Positions 45,011 to 57,119 of a stretch of 64,000 bases of DNA are shown piece by piece. The translations under genes were made by a program, and so were the position numbers. This DNA comes from Labia minor (lineage: Eukaryota > Arthropoda > Insecta > Dermaptera > Spongiphoridae). The notes beneath the pieces were generated by a model. The model was given only the letters and a program-made list of their open reading frames with translations, was not told the DNA's origin and searched no databases. The stretch spans positions 50,077,962 to 50,141,961 of the forward strand of contig OY720349.1 in NCBI GenBank assembly GCA_963082975.1. Direction: 5' to 3'. How positions within the stretch are numbered: position 1 is the first letter of the stretch; every line of letters begins with the position of its first letter.

Positions 45011-45542
45011 ATTGTTCAGATTAGTTGTTATGTCATGGATTTGAATAAAACTTACCAGAGGATTCTTTGTTAGTTCCAAAGAAACTTTCCTTATGCAATA
45101 TTTCCGGGTCGCTTCAAGTTTACGGGGTAAAAATTATTAAAATTTGCATATGAATCCATTGATATTCTATTTAGCTACTATGTTTTATTAATTTGACCAT
45201 CAGAGAGCTGCACTAATTTTCGAATTTTTTTTTTGTCAGTTCGGATTCCAAATAGTAAAAAATTAATTAATTAAATAATTTCACTAAATCCAAACCGAAC
45301 CAAAAAAAAAAAACGAAAATAAGTGAATAATTAGTGAATTAGTCAATAAAACATTACTTAATGGTTCCACACATTTCGACGTTCATAATCAGCTAATCTG
45401 TCAAACTTAAAAAATCCTTATTTAGCTCGAAAACTAGAAAAGAACGAGAAATATTGCATAAGGAAAATTTATTTGGAATTAATAAAGAATCCACTGGAAA
45501 AGTTTTATTCAAATCCATGACAGGATAACTAATCTGAACAAT
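45011..45542. mobile_element. TA-flanked foldback MITE (532 bp)
   Basis: Inverted arms of about 95 bp begin ATTGTTCAGATTAGTT at both ends, and TA is present on each side (45009-45010 and 45543-45544). This suggests a Tc1/mariner-type mover. No transposase frame inside. Confidence 0.75.
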
Positions 45543-45773
45543 TAACGATGATTTATATTTATTTAAACTCAATAATTAAAGAATTATTTTTCATTAAGAC
45601 CTTAAATTTTGATTAGTATTTCTTTAATTTTATATGACAGTATAAATTATCCCAGGATAAAGAAAAGAAAATTTTTCCAAATGGATGTCAAAGGAAATAA
45701 ATAGTTTCATTTGCAAAAAACCATGGAAAACATTTTCAAATAATCGTCAAAAGGAAAAAATATATGCGTTAGC

Positions 45774-45774
45774 A

Positions 45775-45810
<36 letters not shown>
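45774..45810. repeat. (TA)n microsatellite
   Basis: TA run with one interruption. Confidence 0.9.
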
Positions 45811-46423
45811 CATATTTCAAATTGAAAATGAACATTTTTAGAAGAAAAGTATTTTAATGGATTTGATGAAATCAATGTTGTTCTTTCATTAAAAAGAAAA
45901 TTATATATATAAACGTAGTTGATATATTTTTTTATAATTCGTTGGTATTTTTTTTACGAAAATAAAAAAAAGAATGTATAAACATATAATATGAAGGTTA
46001 AAACGTTCTTTTAAATATAAAAATAAATTATTGAAATTAAATCAAAATTGGTAAAAAGAAGCCTAAATAAAGAGAAAAAAGTGTTGAAAATAAATGTCTG
46101 AATGAAAATAAATTTATATTATATTGATGTTCATTCAATTTCATTTTAAGAGTGATGGAACGAAATATTTTTCTCTGTTTAAAAAAGAAAAAAGAGTAGT
46201 AATTTTAACCCAATTACTTAGTTTGAAGCTCCATTAAAATGTTAAAAGGAATAGACTAAATGTATTTCTTTTTAATAACACAGTACCCGGAGTTGAGTAA
46301 TTATTAAATTCATAAATTATTTTAGAAATATGCTAATATACTTAATAAAATAAATAAATATCTTTAATAAATAATGGTTATAATAATATTATTATATATA
46401 TAATATCCAATCGTCATTCACTC
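45811..46423. other. AT-rich sequence, nothing recognised
   Basis: No feature supported. Confidence 0.5.
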
Positions 46424-46475
46424 ACTCGCTGGCCCCGTAACCCGTAACGCTCGGGCTCATTCGGTTATCAATATA
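46424..46475. other. Isolated 50-bp GC island between TA-rich arms
   Basis: GCTGGCCCCGTAACCCGTAA and CGCTCGGGCTCATTCGGTTA lie between TATATATAATAT and ATATATATAT. Possibly a small foldback or a repeat end. Not assigned. Confidence 0.3.
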
Positions 46476-46946
46476 TATATATTCAAGTGTGACCACCTTA
46501 ATAACATAGGCCTATTATTAATTAGAAAATCTAATTTCCACTAAATTGATTATTTTTATTCTTAGTTTATTTTGATATTTTTTCAATATCTATTGCTTTT
46601 TTTATTTGTATCTAATTTTATATATTTTGTATACTCATCTTTTAAACATCAAGGATTCAATTTTTTAAAAAAATCTCATCGATTCTATTTTCTAAGGTAA
46701 ATATTGTATCACATTGAATAGAATAGAATGAAGAATTCATATTGTAAGTAAATAACTCTTTGAAAAAAATATAAAAATAAGTGAAAAAAGAAGATTGATA
46801 TAATAATAAAATAAAGATAGACAAAAATTGAAAACTGAACTCTAAAATGCATTTAATTTTGTATACTTTATAAATAAACTATATATTATACTTATAAATT
46901 CATAAAATAAATAATAAATAATTAAATAATGAAGGCTTCCTTGTAG

Positions 46947-46987
46947 TAATGCTCATTTCTGGATCTGATCTGATTATAAGGACTGAG
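46947..46987 (+). CDS. Weak candidate exon, strand uncertain
   Basis: After CTTCCTTGTAG (AG at 46945-46946) the frame MLISGSDLIIRTE runs to a GTGGGG donor-like site. The minus strand of the same patch is also open (QIDILSEFYPTSVLIIRSDP). The GC-rich patch (46940-47030) is probably exonic, but I cannot choose the strand. Confidence 0.2.
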
Positions 46988-47205
46988 GTGGGGTAGAACT
47001 CGGACAGAATGTCAATTTGTTTCTTTCTCTCTTTAAATATATATTTATTTAGATTCATAAATTAATTAATTATAAAAATTAAATTAATTATAAAACATTT
47101 TCCTATTTCGGAATATTTCTTCTTAATCAATAAATATGATGCATTTATTCGAATATATTTTTGATCTAACTTATCAAAAAACATTTTCAAAAATAAATGA
47201 AAAAT

Positions 47206-47284
47206 TTATAATTTAAAACAATTACGATTTTTCATTATGACCAATGCTGTCTGTGGGCACGCCCTCCTGGGAGGCGAGAGGACA
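47206..47284 (-). CDS. Candidate host terminal exon (model M1, piece 3)
   Basis: The best acceptor in the window: a C/T tract of about 20 nt then CTCTAG (AG at 47286-47285), with a second CCCAG 18 nt further in. With the phase carried from 48128 the frame reads VLSPPRRACPQTALVIMKN and ends TAA at 47208-47206; AATAAA lies about 57 nt beyond (47149-47144). A second frame (EGVPTDSIGHNEKS, stop at 47224-47222) is also open, so the phase rests on the model. Function unknown. Confidence 0.4.
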
Positions 47285-47289
47285 CTAGA

Positions 47290-48127
47290 GTGAGAGGGGA
47301 GGGGGAGAATATCGAAGAAAAAAATATTATTTAATAGAATTGATTAAGTGATTAAAAAAAAAGTAAACATATACAAAACTGGTTGTTTTGTAGTTAGTTA
47401 AAAATAACTTAATCCAAAATACTCAAAATACATTATTGTTGTATATAATTTATTTAAATTTATTGAAAATTATGATTGAAAACTGGGGTGCGAATACTGA
47501 ATGGTTTAAAAATGCAGTCCTTTTGGTTTAAAATTTGTATAGTCAATCGTTAATAATCTTACATAAAATTACATTTTATGTTTTAGTAGATACCATTTTA
47601 TTAGATGATTAAAGAAATATAAGACACCGTCATGGACCAATAATGAGAAATAATTATGGAAATTTATATTTTCCTAATGAAAATAATTTTGAAACATTTA
47701 AAAAACTTGAAAAGTGTATTTATCTTTATAAATTTTATATCCTTTCTTGTTCTTTTAATAAAAAAAAACTGATATCAAATTGTCTCTTATTATATTTCTT
47801 TGTATACGGAAGGTATCGCGTGTGGCAACCAAACCAAAATAATTGGACAATAAAAATCGAGTTTCCATAGAAATTAATTATAAATAATTCTAAAAGTTTT
47901 TGATGACCTTTAAAGGTTAATGATCCCATTTTCATATTCTAAAATAGAAAGAATTAGAAACAATTAATAAAGAAAATTAATTTCGATATTTTTGAAGTGT
48001 GACAATGAGAAAAAGATTATAATATGGCTCTCATTCTTATCCAGCTTGTTTCTCGACTCTTGTTTATTTATCTTTCTGAACCCCTACTCATTAATTTGTA
48101 TATATATTTTGTTAATTAAAAATACAC
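47290..48127. other. AT-rich, possible intron of model M1
   Basis: Contains chance ORFs only. Confidence 0.35.
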
Positions 48128-48196
48128 CCCGCCCCGAATTCTCTTTGGCCATGACGCCACGTATCATGGGTAAAGCACGTTCTTAGGGCAATGGAC
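48128..48196 (-). CDS. Candidate host exon (model M1, piece 2)
   Basis: Minus-strand acceptor CTCTGTCTCTTTAAG (AG at 48198-48197) and a GTGTAT donor at 48127-48122. Of three frames only the one with one leading base is open: SIALRTCFTHDTWRHGQREF, ending with two bases (GG). It joins the 51422 exon through a TGG codon and the 47284 exon through GGT. About 55% GC. No domain recognised. Confidence 0.38.
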
Positions 48197-48349
48197 CTTA
48201 AAGAGACAGAGAGAAAAGACAACAAAATACAACAAAGTTCTTGTTTATAAACATAACTCATTAAATATGCATTAAAGAAAGAATCCAAAGACTAATGGAA
48301 ATGAATTAAAAGATGGAGATTTGAATTGCTTCCCTTTGAAAACATTTTT
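48197..48349. other. AT-rich spacer
   Basis: Nothing recognised. Confidence 0.4.
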
Positions 48350-48957
48350 ACCGATCGACGATAGTAAGGGAGTTATTGTTTTCACACCAAATTTCACATG
48401 TGGAGATTTTTATATATCTCCACGAATGATGCATTTTGTTAACAGAAAAAAGTATTTTTAGCATGATTTCTGTTCGTCCGTCCGTCCGTCCGTCCGTTGT
48501 GTGTCCGTATAGATGTGTACAGCTTGAACGGCTCAACGAATTTTGATGAAATTTAGTATATTTTCTTAATGCATCAGTATGATGAATTGATCAACTTTTG
48601 GTGTATATTTGGTAGAATTAGCGATCGACGATAAGAAGGGAAGGGTTATTTTCACACCAAATTTCACATGAGGAGATTTTTTACATATCTCCACGAATCA
48701 TGCACTTTGTATTGGTTTTATCCTCCTTAGTTTTTTTTTAATTTTAAATTATATGACGTCACCCAGCCCTTCATGACATCACAGCCAGCTCCTACTTATA
48801 TATTATAAATAAAATAAAATTAAAAATATTTTTGTTATATCCATATCTGTTTTTTATTGAATTAATAGATACATTTAAATTATTTGAAATTGTTTCTGTA
48901 GCTGGAAATTAATTTATTTCAAACCGTCGGTCGGTTCTGGGCCTGGCCACAGGTCAA
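48350..48957 (+). mobile_element. Family C HINE-like element (copy C3)
   Basis: Starts ACCGATCGACGATAGTAAGG, has (GTCC)n at 48475-48496, and ends CGTCGGTCGGTTCTGGGCCT then GGCCACAGGTCAA. The terminal hairpin is partly decayed. If model M1 is real, this element sits in its intron in antisense. Confidence 0.8.
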
Positions 48958-51421
48958 ATTATTAATGATATGTAGTTCTTTGATAAGGAGCAATACTTTT
49001 AGTGATAAGTACCGCTTCTTCATAAACATCTAATATTCGTATATTTCGGGAACAATGGCAGGGTGCTAATACCTCCCATATTTTGCAGAGATACAGGGGC
49101 GTATCATTGAATGATAGAGGTGTTGGGTATGAGTATAGATCACCCTTAATTGTGTATAAATTTATAAATATATTATTAATTGTTTATAAATATACATGAC
49201 AAAATTTTGCAGAGCTCGTCTTACCCCTTTTTGTACAACACATACTAGGACATTATCATATCATTTCTTATACACATCCAAAGGTACATATATATATCCT
49301 TTCTAGTTTGGGTACTACAAATTATCTTTTGTTTTTAAATAGATAATGGAAAAATTAAATATTTTTTCGTAAATCTCATCTTTATGACAAGTAGATTAAA
49401 GTTAGTATAGTATAATTTGTTTTAATTATATTATATAATTGAAAATAATAAATATATGTATGTATATAATAATATTAAATATTCCTTCTGGAATTCCCTA
49501 TTATGGAACCCAAAAAATAATAAGACTCTTAATCTTTTAAATTAAACTTAATTCATATTTTGAAAATACAATTTAAGCATTCTGAAAATTCATTTATTCC
49601 TCTATAAAACACTTTAATGTATAAAATAATATTTTTATAGCCCTTTTAAAATATATATTTTATTGTAATATCACATTAAATATTCTATTGAAAGAAGATA
49701 TACAACTGTCCAAAGAAATAGATGGGTATTTTATATATCAAAAGAGATCTAAGTAAAAAAAAAACTTATTTCCCAGCAATTCTCACTGGAATTAAACTTC
49801 ATATATATAGTATAACTATAAGATATAATCAAAGAGTTGAAATGTATGATATCCGTATATATTGGTATATTATAAAGTTAGAAAGAATTATGTTTAAAGT
49901 ATAAGAGATCAAATTATCCTGGTCATGAAAATATAAATTACATTTAAATTTTAAATCATATTTATCTTTTATACTGGCTAAGAATCATTTGGGTAGTTTT
50001 TAGTGAGGGATTTTTTTTTTTTTTTTTAAATGTAATATATTAATATAGATATATTGTTGTATATATAATATAATATATTATATAATATTTGTATATTTTA
50101 AAATCATGTATATACATATTTATCAGTTAAAATGTTAAAAAACAACAAAAACTCACAAAAGTTTATATTTAAAATTAATCGCTTTACACGCTCGTATCAT
50201 CTCTATATATGTATTTTATAAAACAGATATTAAATATGTATATCCAATATTGATTTTTGATTTTTGATTAAATAAAATGTGTCCGAGTATGATTAAGCAC
50301 CTTGAATGGTTCATTGGATCATTTTCAATTGAGTAATAAATGAAAACGAGAGATGAAGGGATGCTTTTGAACAGTGAGAGGGAGATAAAGTGGAGAAAAA
50401 TAATCATTTAATCCTAATCATAGGTTCAGAGATGAATGTGAAGTAGAAAGGATTATTTATTTATTTATATACAAGTATATGTAGTATTAAACAAATTAAT
50501 GGAATACGTGCCTAGGACAAATAGAATATAAATAACAACATTAAATATTAAAACATTGATATACATATAAAATACATATACATAACATATAATATAGAAT
50601 TAATAAATTCAATCTTGAATCATCTTTAGTTAAAAGAAATGTACTGGCTTAAAGAAGTATAAAATTTAGTTAATTTAATTTTAACGTTTTAATTATGTTA
50701 TAAATTAATAATCATAACTACTTAACTAGACAATTAAATTAAAATTAAAGGAAAATTGAATGTTTATAAAAATGATCAGATATCTTAAAATAGTTTTAGT
50801 CACACCTAAATTCATAATAATATAATAAGAGTTTAAAATATTTTTAATACTAGCTAATTTTAATAAGATATTTATGTGGGGTTTTAAACATTATTATTGA
50901 TTAAATAATAAAATATATAATAATAAATAAATAAATTGTATCTAAAAAAAAACTTTCATTAAATGATTGTACGTTTGTGATCAATTCATTCTAATTAAAT
51001 ATTTTTTTTATAAAAAATAGTTTAAATTCTTAGTATCGGTTTTGAGACCATTTAAGTTACATTTAGTGTTAAATATCTTTTGACAGAAATATTTCCAATG
51101 GAAAATGGATTAAATTTTATTGATGGGGGAGTGAAACTACAAGTAATCAAATTCTCATAAAATAATTACTGGGCATTTGTCTCTTGATGGAAATGCCCTT
51201 ACCAGTTTGCATTGATGCTCTCTATTTATTAATTAATATTAAAATAGAAATAAGGGTTTACTATCTCTAGAATTGCTTAATGTTTGTAGAAACTATGTAT
51301 TCTAGTATAGTTTTGTTTGATTGATTAAACTGAAATAATAATAAAGCTATATTTATATCTTATTAATTGTCAATAAAGTTAAGTGAAACTTAAACGAATC
51401 GAGTAGATTTGGAGAATTTAC
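48958..51421. other. AT-rich, possible intron of model M1
   Basis: TTTTGCAGAG occurs at 49081 and 49205 near CAGGGGCGTATC, hinting at a decayed hAT element, but ends do not pair. Otherwise nothing is recognised. Confidence 0.35.
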
Positions 51422-51484
51422 CATAGTTCTCGCAAAACTGGTTGCCTATCTCCAGGGGCATTTCCTTCATCCAATCTATCAATA
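51422..51484 (-). CDS. Candidate host exon (model M1, piece 1)
   Basis: Minus-strand acceptor GTTTTTATCTTATGGCAG (AG at 51486-51485) and donor GTAAAT at 51421-51416. The 63-nt insert is open in two frames. The one with one leading base reads IDRLDEGNAPGDRQPVLREL and ends TG, completing a Trp codon with the exon at 48196. The other reads LIDWMKEMPLEIGNQF. The first looks more protein-like. Further 5' exons were not found. Confidence 0.4.
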
Positions 51485-51489
51485 CTGCC

Positions 51490-52122
51490 ATAAGATAAAA
51501 ACACTAACTAGAATAGTTTGGATTTTTTATTATTTAAATACTCATTTTTTCTAAACATAAGCTTGTTTTTAATAAACTAAGATTTTTTACATTTGTTCCC
51601 TCTGCCTATATAGCTTTATATTTATTTTGTTCAATCGGTTTCTTAAAACCTTAATTACTTTATTTAATCCACAGATTCTTGCAAACTTTAAATTACAAAT
51701 TTCAAAATTTAGAAGTGTTTTTTTTTTTGTTTTTAAATCACGATTGGTTCAATTCAATGAAAATAAATATTATTAGATATCTTCTACTTGAATTGAGTCT
51801 TGGATTGAATAAGTTAAAATAAAAAAGAGATCAGGGTGTTGATTTTTTTCTTTCTTAATAATCAACTAATTATTTTTATTCCATTGTTATGTTATTGGAT
51901 GGAGAATCATGCTATCAAGGACTTCGGCGAGTTATTGTATTGATATAATTTTATAATTACTGGGATCTTAGCCCAGTCGAGGGAAATTTTATTATTTATT
52001 CTAGTTATCATTTATTTATTAATTATTAATAAGTTATTCACGTTCCTAAGTTCTATCAATTGTTTGTTAATTTTCTTTTCTATTTCCTCTCACACTTACA
52101 AAAAAAATTATAAAATTTTAAA
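51490..52122. other. AT-rich sequence, nothing recognised
   Basis: No feature supported. Confidence 0.5.
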
Positions 52123-52130
52123 GTATATAC

Positions 52131-52427
52131 CAGGGCTTCTTAAACTGTGGGTCGCGACCCCCAGGGGGGTCGCGAGACTACTGAAAGGGGGTCGCAAAGA
52201 TCTGATACTTTTGATTCATTATAAATAAAATTTTAAAATTAGTATACGCACTACGTACAAATATAAATACAAATAAAATAGTACGATATTACATCTACAT
52301 CTACGATTAATATATATTTCATTATATGGAGGAGGGGGTCGTTTAAAATTTCCTAAGCTTGAAGGGGTCGTTTAAAATTTCCTAAGCTTGAAGGGGGTCG
52401 CTATATAAAAAAGTTTAAGAAGCCCTG
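52131..52427. mobile_element. hAT-type MITE (297 bp) with perfect target duplication
   Basis: Termini CAGGGCTTCTTAAACT and AGTTTAAGAAGCCCTG. Target duplication GTATATAC at 52123-52130 and 52428-52435. GGGGGTCGCG-type subterminal repeats. An internal unit with GGGGTCGTTTAAAATTTCC is duplicated in tandem (about 52333-52390). Confidence 0.9.
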
Positions 52428-52435
52428 GTATATAC

Positions 52436-53017
52436 AATCAATTAAAATGTAAATATTCTAATTATATGAACCATTAAATAAAGTAAATAACATAAAATAA
52501 AAAATATATAAAGGGCTATAAATATATATATATAATCTTTATTTTTAATTTTATGAATAAATAGTATTTTTATTTTATATAAATTCAACATAATGATTAC
52601 AATGCTTTAGGAAAAAAAATAAATTATTGCTTGATTCTCACTACAAATTTCTGATAAAAAGGAATATTTTTTTAATATAAATTAAAATCAAGTAAATTTA
52701 ATTTTTCTTAGTATAAAAATATTTCACCATATTCTTTTGAATCTTGTCCTCGGGTATTGATATTATTTATAAAATTATAATAAAATTATAATAATTATAA
52801 ATTATAATGAATTATAATGAATTTATATGTACACATATTACCTATATATTTTTATTTTTTAAATTTTGGTTTAAAAAAATTTTCTAGGAAAAAACTTAAA
52901 TTATTGAAAAAATCAGTTTATCTCAATCTTTAATACTTAGATAATATTTTTTTAATAAGAATAAAAACAAAAATAAAAATTCTTATAATTTACAGTATAA
53001 TAAAATCCTTTTATTAG
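52436..53017. other. AT-rich sequence, nothing recognised
   Basis: No feature supported. Confidence 0.5.
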
Positions 53018-53073
53018 ATTCAAGTCGTTTCCGTGCCAAACGCATCGTTGAACGCTCGGTAGCTTTTCAATAA
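53018..53073 (+). CDS. Weak candidate terminal exon
   Basis: After CCTTTTATTAG (AG at 53016-53017) the frame SSRFRAKRIVERSVAFQ ends with TAA at 53071, overlapping AATAAA. The minus strand is open too. A small GC-rich patch in an AT desert, nothing more certain. Confidence 0.22.
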
Positions 53074-53079
53074 AAAGAT

Positions 53080-55280
53080 AATCATGTCGAATTTAAATCA
53101 ACCGAATATATTCAAAATCAATTAACTTAAAAAATTGTAGTTATCTTTCATTAAAGTTTAATTGAGAAACTTGACTAAAAGAAGAAAATGACAGAAATAC
53201 TAAAGAGAAATAATTTTCTTGGTTATCCTAAGCGAACTAATCCCTTTGTTATATTTATTTCTTAGAGACTATATCAGAAAAATTAAAACTATATAATAAA
53301 ATATATTTAAATAATTTTTTTTTAAACAATAACATAATCAAAAACCCAATTAGGAAATATAATTATATAATTTACAATATTATTCAAATTGAGTTATACT
53401 TATTAATTAATTCGATAGATAAATCATTTAAAATTTAATATGTATGTATTTATTCTAGGATAAATAATTAAATTAAATAAACACCATTTGTCTACTTGAG
53501 AATAAGCCATCTAAGAGAATAAAACTTAATTTTAAAGCGCGAACAGATTTTATAGAATTCTTTATTAAGTTAAGATATATGCTAAGTTTTGTATTTACAT
53601 TAAAGATTTATTTAAGATGAATTGAAATTCGTAATTTGACTACGAGTAATTTTCATTTAAAATTTGCACAAAAAGAAACAATTAAAATATATATGTGGGA
53701 TCTATTCTATTGTGATTACTAATAAAGAATGAAAAGGTTATATCACTGTCAATTGGGTCGACATTTAAATTAAGATTTCTTTTAATTTAATATTATCAGA
53801 CAATTTCAATTTTCAACATATAAATGTAATATATTTTTAAAAATCTCTTCCTGATGGAAATCAATTTATCAAAGAAAAGGGGACAACATGTATTTTAATT
53901 TTCTCCTTCAATTATTATAGATGATCAAACCGTAAAATATTTTGTAATTACTCTTTTATATTGTTATATACATACATAATCAACCTCTTTTGATATTTTG
54001 CTACTAATATTGTTACTGAAAAAATAATTGGAGGTAAAAAAGTGAATTTATTATTAAAGATATCCCAATTATAAATAAAATGAAATGAGTGAAACTCTCT
54101 TTTCTTATTTTTTTTTAATAATATAGATATTAATAAATTATAATTTGATTTTAAGAAACGATTTATTCTTATCTAATAATTTAGATTCTAGAAAAGTTTT
54201 TTAATTTGATATTGTAAAGGGTAGTAATACATAATCAAGGAAGAGAAGAAATTGAAAGTGGCATTTTAGTGAGAAATTCATTAATTGTCTGATTTATTAT
54301 TTAAATGCTTAAAGAGGCCATACAAATTACTTCAAAACACTTGTTAAATAAGTTTTTTTATAAAATTTCTCTTAGAATTGAAATATAAGAAAATTTTACT
54401 ACTGTGTGTCTCTAAAGCAAAGTCTATTAAAACTACAAAGGTGACATTTTAAATTTAAATTAATTACCTCTTAGAACAATACAATAATAATTTTAATTAA
54501 AATTGAATAACAGAAAATGTTGGTTTCGTCGAGTGATTTTTTTTGTTCTGTTGAAATTTAAACAAAGTATATTCTTAATAATTTTGTTTAAAATTTATGG
54601 AAATGAAAGATTATTTAAATTTTCTTTTTGATAAATGAAAGTAGTCTGATGTTCTCGAATTAGATTATTATTTATACATAGAGGTCCAGCCTTTCCATTT
54701 CTAACGATTCAAAGTGCATTGTTGAGTTTAAAACCGTATATATACTATAACATGTATTGTTTCAATATGTAGTTGGTTTATGTTTAAGTATTGGTTAGCA
54801 TATTACAAGACTGAATGGAATATTAAGATTAGATTCTCTCTGGTTTACGCTTTCATATGATATATTTAAATAAAATATAATTCTGTATATACAGAACCGG
54901 TTTAATTAGGAAATTAATTGAAATATTAATATTTAAATATTTGGAAATGATATATTTAAAATATATTATATATATATCTATTTCTGATAAGAATTTATTT
55001 TATAAATTTGGAATATTAATTAATATTGAGGTTAATTGTCTGACAAATATGAAATTAAGAGAATATGAAGGGGGAAGGAGGTGGAAATCCTACTTGGATA
55101 GTTGCAGATCTCAATAAGGAAAATGACAAGATTCATTTTTTATTCAAATTCGTTTTAAAAACAATTTATTTAATTTACTTATTTTTCAGTGAAATCATTC
55201 GTTCAAAATAAATATATATGTTAATAAAATTTAAATTTCACTGACTTATAAATTATATATAAGTAAAACCGAAGAATATG
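53080..55280. other. AT-rich sequence, nothing recognised
   Basis: Over 2 kb without ORF, splice pair or repeat terminus that I can support. Confidence 0.5.
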
Positions 55281-55282
55281 AC

Positions 55283-55460
55283 GCATTTTCTATATCTCGA
55301 AAACTAACCCTTTTGGTCTGGAAAAGGAATTGGGGAACGATTCTAGGCACCTACTCGACCAGTTGAAGCGCGTCTACCTTAGTTATAAGCGAACAATCGT
55401 GTAAGGAGGATTTGTTTAGTCCGTCATCTTCAAGATCAACACATGCGACATATCATCATA
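55283..55460. other. GC-rich patch open on both strands
   Basis: Plus strand: KTNPFGLEKELGNDSRHLLD then QLKRVYLSYKRTIV and a stop. Minus strand: YVACVDLEDDGLNKSSLHDC then SLITKVDALQLVE and a stop. It is probably coding sequence of a host gene or an old transposon. Family and strand could not be decided. Confidence 0.35.
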
Positions 55461-56560
55461 TTTATTTCAAAGTCTCATAATTTGTTTTCTTTTGCCGTTT
55501 TGTAAGTTTAGTGTATTCTACGCGTTTTTGCAGATTCAATAAATTTAATATCAAGACTTATTTATTCATATATTCATTGTTTACTATTTGCAAGTTTATT
55601 TAAAATTGTGAGGAAGGAGTGATATGACGCATTGTGTGTGCAAGGATTAAACATTGAAAAATTGAATCCCCTCAAATAATTTAGTAAGATGTGGGAAATA
55701 TTCATAGTCTTAGACTTGTCTAAATATATTTCTAACCATTCTAATTATTTATTTATTATTTATTTGTATTATTTAAGTTATGTTCTATTTTAATCCTCAA
55801 AACTAACCTAATTAAAAATTTTATATTTTATTTTATTTTTCTCCACCCCTATTAGAGATAATGACGAAAAGTTGACTTTTTATTTTTATAAATTTTAGTA
55901 GTTCTTTTTTTAAGAATAAAACTGAAATTTTTGCTATGAATAGCTAATAGGTACCATTAACACCAATAATCATGTCACAATAGGTATTAGCGTTTGAGAT
56001 TTGGCAAAAACCCAAATTGTGCGTCATATCCCTCGGTTTTACCTTTACTATATTGCGAATGTAATTTTAAATATGCATTTTTAATTAAATTGGGCAACCT
56101 AAAATCAGAAATACACTATCTAGTAAATATTATTTGGTTTGAAAAAAATCGATTATATTATTTGTATAAGTTGTATTATTATTTGTTACCATAAATTAAA
56201 TTATTTTTATTATACTTTCGATCCTGAGAGACAATACAAATTAAGTCTTAAATTTTAATTCTAGTAAATTGTCATTTCCATAATCCAGGAGAAAAAAATT
56301 CAGATAACCCAACCTATGAATATTCAAATATGATTATAAACAGTCCTGAGTTATATATTAGTTTAATATTTCGGTCAGATAGAGTTTTATAACAAAATTG
56401 ACAATTCATTAACTCTTGTACATCTTTATATATATATTTAAATGGAGTATATTACTTAGTTTTTTTTGGATTTTGTTTGAAAATATACATTTTTTTTAAG
56501 GAATGCTAAATATTATTTGAATCAAAAAATTTTCCATCGTTAGCTATTTGAAACAATTTT
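55461..56560. other. AT-rich sequence, nothing recognised
   Basis: The 66-codon ORF at 55994 looks like chance. Confidence 0.45.
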
Positions 56561-56564
56561 TTTT

Positions 56565-57116
56565 TCTTTTGATGCGGCCCATTCATCGATTACTTAGTGG
56601 TTCCTGAAGTGCTTGAAGATATACATACCGGAACGACTAATAATCTGATGGAGCACCATCTGGCGAATAGTGAATATGCTATAGTATTTAGCATTTTAGG
56701 TGCTTCCAAAATATTATCTTACTTTTGAGATATGTGATCGAGCATTACCACGTATAAAATTCAACTAATGTTTTTTGGCTGGTATCATTTAAAACATCAT
56801 TCTAAGCTATCCATTGTCTTTTATTATGTTCAGCACTAAATGTAATATGATTCCAATTCTTCAGGTGAAAATTCTTTCGGTTCACTTTTGAATTCTTAAA
56901 GCTTTTGAATGCTTTAAGTTTATTAAATTGTTGCCTATTGAAAATAAGTCTTTTGATGAAAACGACACCTTTCTACAACTTTTGATTAAAGCAAAAAGAC
57001 CACAAATGCTGTTTTGGTACGAAATGTTTAACCAAAATAATAAATATGTTGTTTATACTTCCACGAATGGAATATTAAATTTTAATATGGATTATCAACA
57101 CTTTAAAACGCCATAA
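56565..57116 (+). pseudogene. Decayed coding block, unassigned
   Basis: GC is raised over about 550 bp. One frame reads CGPFIDYLVVPEVLEDIHTG then TTNNLMEHHLANSEYAIVFS (to about 56729). A separate ORF at 56928-57116 reads LLIKAKRPQMLFWYEMFNQN. The phrase 'LVVPEVL' recalls the N-terminal region of retroelement integrases, but the match is too weak to name a family. Confidence 0.3.
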
Positions 57117-57119
57117 GAA

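Noticed and set aside
49081-49215. hAT element between two TTTTGCAGAG copies
   Set aside because: The terminal CAG is not next to the repeated octamer and no inverted end was found.
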